A DNA stretch of 64,000 nt from Sphingobium algorifonticola (lineage in GTDB: Bacteria > Pseudomonadota > Alphaproteobacteria > Sphingomonadales > Sphingomonadaceae). The translations under genes and the position numbers were made by a program. Shown one piece after another: positions 1-7,698 of this stretch. Position 1 is the stretch's first letter. Each line of letters starts with the position of its first letter. The DNA is taken from the NCBI RefSeq assembly GCF_004005485.1, contig NZ_RZUL01000002.1:558001-622000 (forward strand), written 5' to 3'. The notes below the pieces were generated by a model, which had not been told where the DNA came from, did no database searches, and saw only the letters and a list, made by a program, of their open reading frames with translations.

Positions 1-608
1 GCGTCGATATTGGAATAATAGCGGCCGAAACCCTTACCCACATAGTCGGCCGACATGCCGATGCCGATGAAATTGTACCGCGAAAGCGGTGTGCCATATT
101 CGATTGCCGGGGTCACGATAGTGCTGCCATGCGCGCCGTTGACATCCTTCACGATCGAGACGCGGGCACTCAGCACATCATAGGCGCTGGTGATGACGCC
201 GGTTTTCGAAAGGCCGACCCAGCCGCCCAGCTCGATGGCGGGATCAAGCTTGCCGAGCGCGCGCACCTGTGTGTCCCTGATCCGCGACACCCGGTCGAGA
301 CGGAAGCCTGCGACCGGGCCAACGCCAATATCCCAGCCGCCGTCGCTGGCCTTTTCAGGGAGCACGTCCACGAACAATTGCGGCCCGCGCGAGAAGAAGG
401 CGATGCCCGACACCTGTCCGCGGATGACGACTTCGGGAATGATGACGTTTGTGTCGGACCCTTCATAGCTTGGCACGGTGGCGATGCCCGCCCCCAGCGA
501 CAGCCGGTCCGCTGTAGGATCGGATGCATCCTGCGCCAGCGCGGGCGAGGACAGGGCAACAGCAAGCAGGGCGACGGCAAGTGCCGTCGAAACACGCGAA
601 ACGGACAT
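1..608 (-). CDS. MipA/OmpV family outer membrane protein, 3' end outside window
   Basis: The reverse strand reads a signal peptide ending in SSPALAQ followed by a mature start with LSLGAGIATVPSYEGSD, and then RGPQLFVDVLP. This pattern of a short beta-strand opening with a PxYxGSD motif is typical of MipA/OmpV proteins, which form a small outer membrane beta barrel and in E. coli scaffold murein enzymes. About 200 residues are present and the frame runs off the left edge. A second ATG lies four codons upstream (position 620), but the purine-rich AGGG sits directly against it and is better spaced for 608. The gene stands alone here. The family call is fairly safe; the substrate or partner is unknown. 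Confidence 0.75.
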   Translation of the reverse strand, partial: MSVSRVSTALAVALLAVALSSPALAQDASDPTADRLSLGAGIATVPSYEGSDTNVIIPEVVIRGQVSGIAFFSRGPQLFVDVLPEKASDGGWDIGVGPVAGFRLDRVSRIRDTQVRALGKLDPAIELGGWVGLSKTGVITSAYDVLSARVSIVKDVNGAHGSTIVTPAIEYGTPLSRYNFIGIGMSADYVGKGFGRYYSNID

Positions 609-719
609 GAATGGAAACATCCCTGAAGTACACTATCGCGGCTGTAATGTCCTGCTGTGGTGACAGGTTCCGCAGCAGCGTCGATGGGCGACGAAAAAGC
701 GGCGACTGTATCCAGAAGG

Positions 720-1181
720 TTACAGGAAATAGCGCATTTTCACATCCTGCTCGACCGGTGCGCCGGCAATGACGAAGCGAGCGGAATGAAAGCTGGGCGC
801 ACCGAACCGGATCGGCGGGTTGCGGCTGAAGGCGACGCCCTCACGCGGGATACCCGCAAAGGTATCCAGCTTTCGATTGCCGTTTTCGTCATGGATGAGG
901 GCAAGCGCATAGCCGCCCGGCGGCAGGTCGCTGATGACGATGCCGTTGGCGCGCGCCTGCGCCGCCGATACCGTATAATGCCGCCGGTCCGGATCGCCCG
1001 TGCAATCCGGGAAATGATCGGGCAGGCGAGTCAGGCAGACGATCAGCGACCCCTTGGCAGAGCGGAGCGCGCCAACATCCACCTCCAGTGATTGCGACAG
1101 ATCGGCGGGCGCAGCGGCACCCGTGGCGGTCCACAGGACAGCAAGGGCGGCCAGCTTTCCGGATGTGCGCGATAGTGTCAT
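720..1181 (-). CDS. DUF2141 family exported protein
   Basis: A 153-residue protein with an N-terminal signal peptide (MTLSRTSGKLAALAVLW, then a small-residue cleavage region). The mature part has the DUF2141 pattern: GSLIVCLTRLPDHFP, LPPGGYALALIHDENGN and FAGIPREGVAFSRNP. Such proteins are small exported beta-sandwiches of unknown role. Its ATG overlaps the stop of the upstream hydroxylase gene by four bases (ATGA), so the two are probably translationally coupled. A longer in-frame start upstream would read through the hydroxylase gene and is less likely. A second DUF2141 protein lies at 27540-28082 next to lipid genes, which hints that both act near membrane lipids; that is inference. Confidence 0.8.
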   Translation of the reverse strand: MTLSRTSGKLAALAVLWTATGAAAPADLSQSLEVDVGALRSAKGSLIVCLTRLPDHFPDCTGDPDRRHYTVSAAQARANGIVISDLPPGGYALALIHDENGNRKLDTFAGIPREGVAFSRNPPIRFGAPSFHSARFVIAGAPVEQDVKMRYFL

Positions 1182-1906
1182 AGTCTTTTGAACTGTCCCA
1201 AACCCTTGTCGGTGCCGCAAAGCCGGTCCCAGAACCGGAAATACAGCCCATAGTTGCAATTATACTGATCATGGTGCCGCTGATGATGCGTGGCGGTGAT
1301 CAGCCATGCCCCGGCCGGTCCCCGGACCAGCCAGCGCGGAAACATCTCCCACCCCATATGATTGCTGACACCCATGACAGTCATGATCGTTAGCACAAGA
1401 CCCAGTGCGGCAACATGAACGGGAATGAGGAAAACAAGCGCCGGTATCACGATTGCGCCGGTCAGTGCTTCCCACGGGTGGAAACTCATCGCTGCCCAGG
1501 CGGTCGGCGGGCGACTGGCATGATGCACGGCGTGGGCGGCCCGGAACAGCGCCGGGCGATGCATCCAGCGATGCGTCCAGTAGAACCAGCTGTCGTGCGC
1601 AAACAGATAGGCCAATATCGACACGGGCACATACCAGAGCGGATAATCACCGATATCGGTGTAGATGCGCGTCCAGCCGTGCTGCTGCCATCCCCATGCG
1701 ACGACGCCCGCCGGAATCCCATAAATCAGGGCAGACAGCAGCGACCAGCCGATTTCCCGCCGGATCTGCGGATCGAGGCCGGTGTAGAGATTGCGATGGC
1801 GCAGCCGCGTTGCGAGCGCAAAGCCGCCGCTCGCCAGAACGTAGCGCAGCGCGACGATGGCGCTCATCGCCAGGGCGGACAGCAGGATGGAGACGGCAAT
1901 CGACAT
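1178..1906 (-). CDS. fatty acid hydroxylase / sterol desaturase superfamily membrane enzyme
   Basis: The 242-residue protein has several hydrophobic segments and the di-iron histidine boxes of the fatty acid hydroxylase superfamily: HDSWFYWTHRWMHR (about residues 104-117), HAVHH (about 124-128) and HHQRHH (about 207-212). The superfamily inserts oxygen at C-H bonds of sterols, carotenoids or fatty acyl chains, including 2-hydroxylation of sphingolipid acyl chains in eukaryotes. It overlaps the DUF2141 gene by four bases. Sphingomonad glycosphingolipids carry 2-hydroxymyristate, so a ceramide acyl chain substrate is possible; a carotenoid or hopanoid substrate is equally open. No cognate redox partner lies nearby. 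Confidence 0.85.
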   Translation of the reverse strand: MSIAVSILLSALAMSAIVALRYVLASGGFALATRLRHRNLYTGLDPQIRREIGWSLLSALIYGIPAGVVAWGWQQHGWTRIYTDIGDYPLWYVPVSILAYLFAHDSWFYWTHRWMHRPALFRAAHAVHHASRPPTAWAAMSFHPWEALTGAIVIPALVFLIPVHVAALGLVLTIMTVMGVSNHMGWEMFPRWLVRGPAGAWLITATHHQRHHDQYNCNYGLYFRFWDRLCGTDKGLGQFKRL

Positions 1907-2040
1907 TGCGCTGCGGTATAAACGCTCCGGCGGCGCGCGTCACCTGTTTGATGCAGGTGCGAAACGGGGATGGTCCAAGAAAAAGGGCCGGACACTTGCG
2001 CGTCCGGCCCACCATGGGAGAAAGAGAGAGTGTTGCGAAG

Positions 2041-2421
2041 TCAGGCCTTGCAGCTCTGCGCGCCCTTGCCCGGCACCGTGATCGAAACCTGATCGCCGCT
2101 GCCCGATACTTCGAACCCGCCATCCGCCTTCAACGCGCCGCCCGCTTCGGCAGCGGTCAGCTTCGTGGGTGCACCGTTCTTTTCCGTGCGCAGGTTGGCC
2201 GTCTTGTCGTCGGCAAGGAAATCGACGAAAATCAGGCTGTTGTCCTTGCAGCGATACTGCTTGCTGGCTTTCACCGGCGGCGGCAGTTCGATCGGCGCGG
2301 CATTGGCGATCTGATCGGCCATGGGATCGGCAGGGCCGCCCACGACTTCGGGTTCGGACTTGCCGCAAGCCGAAAGGCTCAGCAGGGCGGCGATGGCGAT
2401 GAGGGGGACAGGATGTTTCAT
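2041..2421 (-). CDS. small lipoprotein, MliC-like
   Basis: The 126-residue product begins with a lipoprotein signal (IAALLSLSAC, lipidated Cys about residue 19). The mature domain opens with YRCKDNSLIFVDFL, contains TANLRTEKNG and ends with a second Cys in SCKA. A YxC opening, a compact beta domain and a paired C-terminal Cys resemble membrane-bound inhibitors of C-type lysozyme (MliC), but the match is by eye and the family could be another small periplasmic beta domain. An in-frame ATG ten codons upstream exists, but the chosen start places the signal peptide at the N terminus. Confidence 0.65.
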   Translation of the reverse strand: MKHPVPLIAIAALLSLSACGKSEPEVVGGPADPMADQIANAAPIELPPPVKASKQYRCKDNSLIFVDFLADDKTANLRTEKNGAPTKLTAAEAGGALKADGGFEVSGSGDQVSITVPGKGAQSCKA

Positions 2422-2618
2422 GACGGAACCTCGTATGTGCGGATGCAGCATAGTGCGTCAACGGAAAAATGGAATGTTTGTGCGCTTTGTTATTGCGGAG
2501 CGGAACGTCAGTTTCGTTACATTTAGCGGGATGATCTACGCGCTGCGATCGGCGATGTGACGCCATCCGCGCTGCGCGGGGTTGACCATGCCGCCTGCCC
2601 CCGCCAATGCTAGCGGCC

Positions 2619-2891
2619 ATGGAAAGTGAGACGCACAACCTTGCGGGTAACGCCGCGCCGCCGGTCGAGGATCTGTCCTTCGAAGAGGCCCTGCGCGAAC
2701 TTGAGACCATCGTGCGCAAGCTTGAAAGCGGCGATGCGCCGCTGGAGGCGTCGATCACGCTGTACAGTCGCGGCGAGGCGTTGCGGGCGCAGTGCACCCG
2801 GCGGCTGGCCGATGCGGAGGCGAAGATCCAGAAACTCACGCTGACGCCGACCGGCGATGTGGTCGGGGCGCAGCCCTTCGACGCCGGTTGA
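2619..2891 (+). CDS. xseB: exodeoxyribonuclease VII small subunit
   Basis: A 90-residue protein with the XseB core: LSFEEALRELETIVRKLESG followed by LEASITLYSRGEAL and a C-terminal coiled-coil end with RLADAEAKI. XseB binds XseA to form exonuclease VII, which trims single-stranded DNA in both directions. The second of two close start codons (2619) is used; four extra residues are possible. It is the first gene of a forward run with ispA and coaD, the common xseB-ispA order. No xseA is seen in the window. Confidence 0.93.
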   Translation: MESETHNLAGNAAPPVEDLSFEEALRELETIVRKLESGDAPLEASITLYSRGEALRAQCTRRLADAEAKIQKLTLTPTGDVVGAQPFDAG

Positions 2892-2917
2892 ACGCGAAAC
2901 GGGGGACTGGCAGGGCG

Positions 2918-3832
2918 ATGACGGTGATGACGGGAGAGACGGGGAGCAGCCTGTTGCGCGACGCCGTGCAGGAGACGGCGCTTGCCATCGACGAGGCGTT
3001 CGACCGGCTGCTGCCGGTGCCGTCCGACGCGCGCGCGCGGCTGTACGAGGCAATGCGCCATGCCGCGATCGGTGGCGGCAAACGGATGCGGCCGCTGCTG
3101 GTCAAGGCGACCGGCGACCTGTTCAACGTTTCCGCCGAATCCGCACTCCGCGTCGGTCTGGCGGTCGAGTGCATCCATGTCTATTCGCTCATCCACGACG
3201 ATCTGCCCGCGATGGATGACGACGATCTGCGCCGGGGCAAGCCGACGGTCCACAAGGCCTATGACGAGGCGACCGCGATCCTGGCGGGCGATTGTCTGCA
3301 CGACATCGCTTTCGAAGTGCTGGTCGATCCGCGCACCCATGCCGATCCCTTCGTGCGCTGCGAACTGATCCGCGCGCTTGCGGTGTCGAGCGGCCCGGCA
3401 GGCATGGCGGGCGGGCAGATGATGGACCTGGAGGCGGAAAAATCGGGGTTCGACCTGCCCACTGTCACCCGCCTGCAACAGCTCAAGACCGGCGCGCTTA
3501 TCGGCTTCTGCGTGGAGGCCGGCGCGATACTGGGGCGGGTGCCGCCCGAAGGCCGCACCTCGTTGCATGGCTATGCGCGCGACATCGGGCTGGCATTCCA
3601 GATTGCCGACGATCTGCTGGACGTCGAGGGCGATGCGCAGCTTGCAGGCAAGGCACTGGGCAAGGATGCGGCCGCGGGCAAGGAAACCTTCGTCTCGTTG
3701 CTGGGTGTCGACCGGGCGCGGGAGCAGGCGCATATTCTGGTCGCGCAGGCCAAGGCGCATCTGCACAATCATGGTGCGGAAGCCGATCTGCTGCGCGCCA
3801 TCGCGGATTATGTCGTGGAGAGAGACCGATGA
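2918..3832 (+). CDS. ispA: farnesyl/geranyl diphosphate synthase
   Basis: The 304-residue enzyme condenses isopentenyl diphosphate with allylic diphosphates to make prenyl diphosphates for quinones, undecaprenyl phosphate, carotenoids and hopanoids. Both aspartate-rich motifs are present: SLIHDDLPAMDDDD (about residue 90) and FQIADDLLDVEGD (about residue 228), with GGGKRMRPLL near the N terminus. It starts 26 bases after xseB and its stop overlaps the coaD start by four bases (ATGA). The product chain length cannot be told from sequence alone, though the bulky residues before the first motif fit short-chain synthases. Confidence 0.95.
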   Translation: MTVMTGETGSSLLRDAVQETALAIDEAFDRLLPVPSDARARLYEAMRHAAIGGGKRMRPLLVKATGDLFNVSAESALRVGLAVECIHVYSLIHDDLPAMDDDDLRRGKPTVHKAYDEATAILAGDCLHDIAFEVLVDPRTHADPFVRCELIRALAVSSGPAGMAGGQMMDLEAEKSGFDLPTVTRLQQLKTGALIGFCVEAGAILGRVPPEGRTSLHGYARDIGLAFQIADDLLDVEGDAQLAGKALGKDAAAGKETFVSLLGVDRAREQAHILVAQAKAHLHNHGAEADLLRAIADYVVERDR

Positions 3833-4347
3833 GCGACGATCATGCGGTGCGGATCGGCGTCTATCCGGGGACGTTCGATCCGGTGACGCTGGGCCATATG
3901 GACATCATCCGGCGCGGCGCGAAGCTGGTCGACCGGCTCGTCATCGGCGTCACCACCAACCCCAGCAAGTCGCCGATGTTCACGCTCGACGAACGGATGG
4001 CGATGGTGAAGCGCGAATGCGCGGGCATCGACACGGAAATCCATGTCGTCGCCTTCGATGCACTGCTGATGACCTTTGCCGAGCGCGAGGGGGCAAGTGT
4101 CATCATCCGGGGCCTGCGCGCTGTCGCCGACTTCGAATATGAATATCAGATGGCGGGCATGAACCAGCAGATCAACGCCGCGATCGAAACGGTGTTCCTG
4201 ATGGCGGACGTGTCACTCCAGCCGATTGCCAGCCGCCTCGTCAAGGAAATCGCCCTGTTCGGCGGGCCGATCCACAAGTTTGTCAGTCCCCAGGTTTGCG
4301 AGGACGTGGCGGAGCGCGTAGAGCGCATCGGACGAAAAGGGTCATGA
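3829..4347 (+). CDS. coaD: phosphopantetheine adenylyltransferase
   Basis: The 172-residue protein catalyses the penultimate step of coenzyme A synthesis, adenylating 4'-phosphopantetheine. It shows the nucleotidyltransferase signature YPGTFDPVTLGHMDI (TxGH box), then RGLRAVADFEYE and the C-terminal ISSRLVKE-type segment seen here as IASRLVKEIA. Length fits the family. The ATG overlaps the ispA stop, which fixes the start and suggests translational coupling. Confidence 0.96.
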   Translation: MSDDHAVRIGVYPGTFDPVTLGHMDIIRRGAKLVDRLVIGVTTNPSKSPMFTLDERMAMVKRECAGIDTEIHVVAFDALLMTFAEREGASVIIRGLRAVADFEYEYQMAGMNQQINAAIETVFLMADVSLQPIASRLVKEIALFGGPIHKFVSPQVCEDVAERVERIGRKGS

Positions 4348-4434
4348 GCTGTGCCTGGGCATGCTCAGCGGCCGTTCATGGGACATTATCTAACCGCGGG
4401 GCTGCACAAGGCTTGCGCTGGAGACAGGACGATC

Positions 4435-5187
4435 ATGGGATTGGGTAAGGGTTTGAAGGCCGCGTGGCTGGGTTCGGCGATCACGCTGGCGATGCTGCAC
4501 GCGCCAGTCGCGCTGGCGCAGGGCGGCGGTCAGGCCGAAGCACTGAAAAAGGCCGAATCGGCGGCCATCGCGGCCGACAATGCGAAAAAGCTGGCGGCGG
4601 AAGGCGGCGTGAAGCTGCCGCCCGCCACGGTGCCGGTCGATCCCGAGAATGTCTGGGATCTGGACCTGTCCACCGGCGGTCGTGTGCGCATCCAGCTTCG
4701 CCCCGACATTGCCCCCGGCCATGTCGAGCGCATCAAGGCGCTGACGCGCCAGGGTTTTTACAACGGCCTGCGGTTCCATCGCGTCATCCCCGGCTTCATG
4801 GCGCAAGGCGGCGATCCCAAGGGCGACGGCACCGGGGGATCGACCGAGCCCGATCTGAAGGCGGAGTTCAACCTGATGCCGCATTTGCGCGGCACCGTTT
4901 CGATGGCGCGCGCCGCCAGTGAGGACAGCGCCAACAGCCAGTTCTTCATCCTCTTTCTGCCACGCATGCAGCTCGACAAGAAATATACCGTCTTCGGCCG
5001 GGTGATCGAAGGCATGCAATATGTGGACAGCATCGCGCAGGGCGAGCCGCCCGCAAACCCCAGCGTGATCGTCCAGGCTTCGATCGAAAGTGACGGAAAG
5101 GCGCCGCCCGCCAACCTGTCCGCACCCACGACCGCGCCCGCAAAGGTGCCCGGCATCGCCGATCTGAACGCGCCGCTGCCGCAATAG
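4435..5187 (+). CDS. cyclophilin-type peptidyl-prolyl cis-trans isomerase, periplasmic
   Basis: A 250-residue protein with a signal peptide ([18 protein letters not shown]), a charged linker and a cyclophilin domain from about residue 70. Active-site stretches are clear: [23 protein letters not shown] and [12 protein letters not shown] proline/alanine-rich tail follows the domain. It catalyses proline isomerisation, probably on periplasmic or outer membrane proteins. A longer reading from 4351 is in frame but would put 28 residues before the signal peptide, so the ATG at 4435 is preferred. It follows coaD in the same direction and may share its transcript. Confidence 0.92.
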   Translation: MGLGKGLKAAWLGSAITLAMLHAPVALAQGGGQAEALKKAESAAIAADNAKKLAAEGGVKLPPATVPVDPENVWDLDLSTGGRVRIQLRPDIAPGHVERIKALTRQGFYNGLRFHRVIPGFMAQGGDPKGDGTGGSTEPDLKAEFNLMPHLRGTVSMARAASEDSANSQFFILFLPRMQLDKKYTVFGRVIEGMQYVDSIAQGEPPANPSVIVQASIESDGKAPPANLSAPTTAPAKVPGIADLNAPLPQ

Positions 5188-5243
5188 GGGCTGTTCCCGT
5201 TCGCCGAGATCGCGGGGGGGGTATCGCAGGGGGATCAGGGCCA

Positions 5244-6272
5244 GTGCGCGTCGATCTGTTCGATTTCGATTTGCCGCCGGAGCGCATCGCCTTGCGCCCC
5301 GCCGTGCCGCGCGATGCGGCGCGCATGCTGGTAGCTGAAGGCCCGACGGGTCTATCCGACCGGATCGTGTCCGACCTGCCGCAGATCCTGCGGCCGGGGG
5401 ACTGCTTGGTGTTCAACGATACCCGCGTTATTCCTGCGCAGCTTGAGGGAACACGGGGGCAGGCGCGCATCGGCGCGACGCTGCATAAGCGGCTCGGCCT
5501 GCGAAGCTGGCAGGCGTTCGTACGCAACGGCAAGCGCGTGCGCGCGGGCGACCGGATCGATTTTGGCGGCGGGGTGACGGCGATTGCCGGACCGAAGGAT
5601 GCCGATGGCGCGATCGCGCTCGATTTCGAAGGGGACGAGCCGGTCGAACTGCTGCTCGAACGCGCGGGGCAGATGCCGCTGCCCCCCTATATCGCCGCGA
5701 AACGCCCCACCGACGCGCGCGACGCGCAGGATTATCAGACGATGTTCGCGCGGGAGGATGGGGCTGTCGCCGCGCCCACCGCGGCGCTGCATTTCACCCC
5801 TGCGCTCGTCGATGCGCTCGCGGTGCGCGGCGTGCTGACGCAGACGCTGACGCTGCATGTCGGCGCGGGCACCTTCCTGCCGGTGAAGGCGCAGGATACG
5901 CAGGACCACCATATGCATGCCGAATGGGGCCGGATCGAGCCGCAGGCCGCCGACCGGCTGAACGCCGTGCGCGCTGCCGGGGGGCGGATCATCGCCGTCG
6001 GCACGACCAGCCTGCGCCTGCTGGAAAGCGCGACCGGGGAGGATGGCATCATCCGCCCCTTCGCCGATGAAACGCGGATTTTCATCACGCCGGGCTACCG
6101 CTTCCGCGCGATCGACGGGCTTATGACCAATTTCCACCTGCCGCGCTCTACCCTGTTCATGCTGGTCAGTGCGCTGATGGGCCGGGAACGGATGCAGGCA
6201 GCCTATGCTCATGCGATCGCACAGGGCTACCGTTTCTATTCCTACGGGGATTCCAGTCTGCTCCTGCCATAA
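5244..6272 (+). CDS. queA: S-adenosylmethionine:tRNA ribosyltransferase-isomerase
   Basis: The 342-residue protein transfers and isomerises the ribosyl part of S-adenosylmethionine onto preQ1-modified tRNA, the step to epoxyqueuosine. Recognisable stretches are [15 protein letters not shown] at the start, [34 protein letters not shown] and [19 protein letters not shown]. Translation begins at GTG; no ATG fits the conserved N terminus. tgt, the queuosine base-exchange enzyme, lies 3.5 kb downstream on the same strand, separated by a P450 and a signalling gene. Confidence 0.96.
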   Translation: MRVDLFDFDLPPERIALRPAVPRDAARMLVAEGPTGLSDRIVSDLPQILRPGDCLVFNDTRVIPAQLEGTRGQARIGATLHKRLGLRSWQAFVRNGKRVRAGDRIDFGGGVTAIAGPKDADGAIALDFEGDEPVELLLERAGQMPLPPYIAAKRPTDARDAQDYQTMFAREDGAVAAPTAALHFTPALVDALAVRGVLTQTLTLHVGAGTFLPVKAQDTQDHHMHAEWGRIEPQAADRLNAVRAAGGRIIAVGTTSLRLLESATGEDGIIRPFADETRIFITPGYRFRAIDGLMTNFHLPRSTLFMLVSALMGRERMQAAYAHAIAQGYRFYSYGDSSLLLP

Positions 6273-6335
6273 AGCGCAGTTGTGGCGGGCTGGCGCGCGC
6301 CTACCCTTCCCGCATAACCGAAAGGGGAGGCATGC

Positions 6336-7526
6336 ATGATACCCGCCCATGTTCCGGCAAACCGGGTCGTCGATTTCGACATCTTCAATCCGCCGGGGGT
6401 GGAGCGCGACTATTTCGCCGCGTGGAAGACGTTGCTGGATGGGCCGGGACTGGTGTGGAGTACGGCCAATGGCGGCCACTGGATCGGTGCGCGCGGCGAT
6501 GTCGTGCGCACGCTCTGGGCCGATGCCACGCGGCTGTCCAACGAATGCCTGGCGGTCACGCCCGGCCTTGGTGAAGTCATGCAGTTCATTCCGCTCCAGC
6601 AGGACGGCGCGGAGCACAAGGCGTTCCGCATGGCCGTAATGAAGGGGCTGGCGTCCCGCTTCGTCGTCGCGCTGGAGCCGAAGGTCGCGGAAAGCGCGCG
6701 GGCGCTGATCGATCAGTTGCGGCCGCGCGGACGGTGCGATTTTGTCGCGGATTTCGCGGAAATCCTGCCGCTCAACGTCTTTCTGTCGCTGATCGACGTG
6801 CCGCTGGAGGACCGCCCGCGGCTGCGCGAGCTGGGTGTGCAACTGACCCGGCCCGATGGCTCGATGACCGTCGAGGGGCTGAAGCAGGCGGCGGACGATT
6901 ATCTCTGGCCGTTCATCGAGCGGCGAATGGCAGAGCCGGGCGACGATCTGTTCAGCCGCATTCTCGCCGAGCCGGTGGGGGGCCGCGCATGGACGGTGGA
7001 TGAGGCGCGGCGGATGTGCCGCAACCTCCTGTTCGGTGGGCTGGACACGGTTGCCGCGATGTTCGGCATGGTCGCCCTGCATCTGGCCCGCCATCCGCAG
7101 GACCAGCGCCTGCTGCGGGAGCGCCCGGACCTGATCCCGGCAGCAGCAGACGAGCTGATGCGACGCTATCCGACCGTATCCGTCAGCCGCAATGCCGTGG
7201 CCGATGTGGAGATTGACGGCGTGACCATCCGCACCGGCGATCTCGTCTATCTGCCGAGCGTGCTGCACAATCTCGACCCTGCCTGTTTCGACGCGCCCGA
7301 GGATGTGGCGTTCGACCGCGACCTGACCCCCATCCGTCATACCACCATGGGCGCGGGCGCGCATCGGTGCGTCGGTGCGGGTCTGGCGCGGATGGAAGTC
7401 ATCGTGCTGCTGCGCGAATGGCTTTCAAGGATGCCCGACATTGCGCTCGACCCCGCAGAGCCGGTGCGGATGAAGGGCGGCAATGTGGGTGCCTGCATCG
7501 CTCTACCGCTCGTCTGGACGCCCTGA
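6336..7526 (+). CDS. cytochrome P450, CYP101 (P450cam-like) family
   Basis: The 396-residue haem monooxygenase aligns by eye with P450cam along its length: PAHVPANRVVDFDIFNP, NGGHWI, LTRPDGSMT, RMCRNLLFGGLDTV and the terminal LPLVW. The haem-ligand loop MGAGAHRCVGAG carries Cys345, the I-helix acid-alcohol pair is Asp237-Thr238, and the K-helix ExxR reads ELMRR. P450cam holds camphor through Tyr96; the matching position here is Met82 (GEVMQFIP), so camphor is an unlikely substrate. A good ribosome binding site (GGGGAGG) precedes the start. It is monocistronic with no ferredoxin or reductase beside it, so electrons must come from elsewhere. Confidence 0.9.
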   Translation: MIPAHVPANRVVDFDIFNPPGVERDYFAAWKTLLDGPGLVWSTANGGHWIGARGDVVRTLWADATRLSNECLAVTPGLGEVMQFIPLQQDGAEHKAFRMAVMKGLASRFVVALEPKVAESARALIDQLRPRGRCDFVADFAEILPLNVFLSLIDVPLEDRPRLRELGVQLTRPDGSMTVEGLKQAADDYLWPFIERRMAEPGDDLFSRILAEPVGGRAWTVDEARRMCRNLLFGGLDTVAAMFGMVALHLARHPQDQRLLRERPDLIPAAADELMRRYPTVSVSRNAVADVEIDGVTIRTGDLVYLPSVLHNLDPACFDAPEDVAFDRDLTPIRHTTMGAGAHRCVGAGLARMEVIVLLREWLSRMPDIALDPAEPVRMKGGNVGACIALPLVWTP

Positions 7527-7698
7527 TCGCACCGATATGTCCTGTGGTGGCGCGGGCCGATCGACGATCTGTCGCGCCTGTGGCGAAACGGACGCACTGC
7601 CTTGGAAAGTCGTATATTTTTCAGTCGAAACGGTGGTGTCGTTAACGGGTTCATAACTCCGATCGGGGCATCAGGATCGCGAGCGGAGTGCCCGGTTC

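Noticed and set aside
2508-2525. GGAAC followed by CGTT before xseB
   Set aside because: The spacer is only eight bases, far short of the 16-17 needed.
2792-2917. N-terminal extension of ispA
   Set aside because: The frame is open but overlaps xseB in another frame and lacks prenyl synthase sequence; the ATG at 2918 fits the family.
2422-3772. Long minus-strand open frame across xseB and ispA
   Set aside because: It is the shadow of high-GC coding on the plus strand; the product has no family pattern and Arg/His-rich composition.
5352-7364. 670-codon minus-strand frame opposite queA and the P450
   Set aside because: Both plus-strand genes are clearly recognised; the minus frame is a codon-bias shadow.
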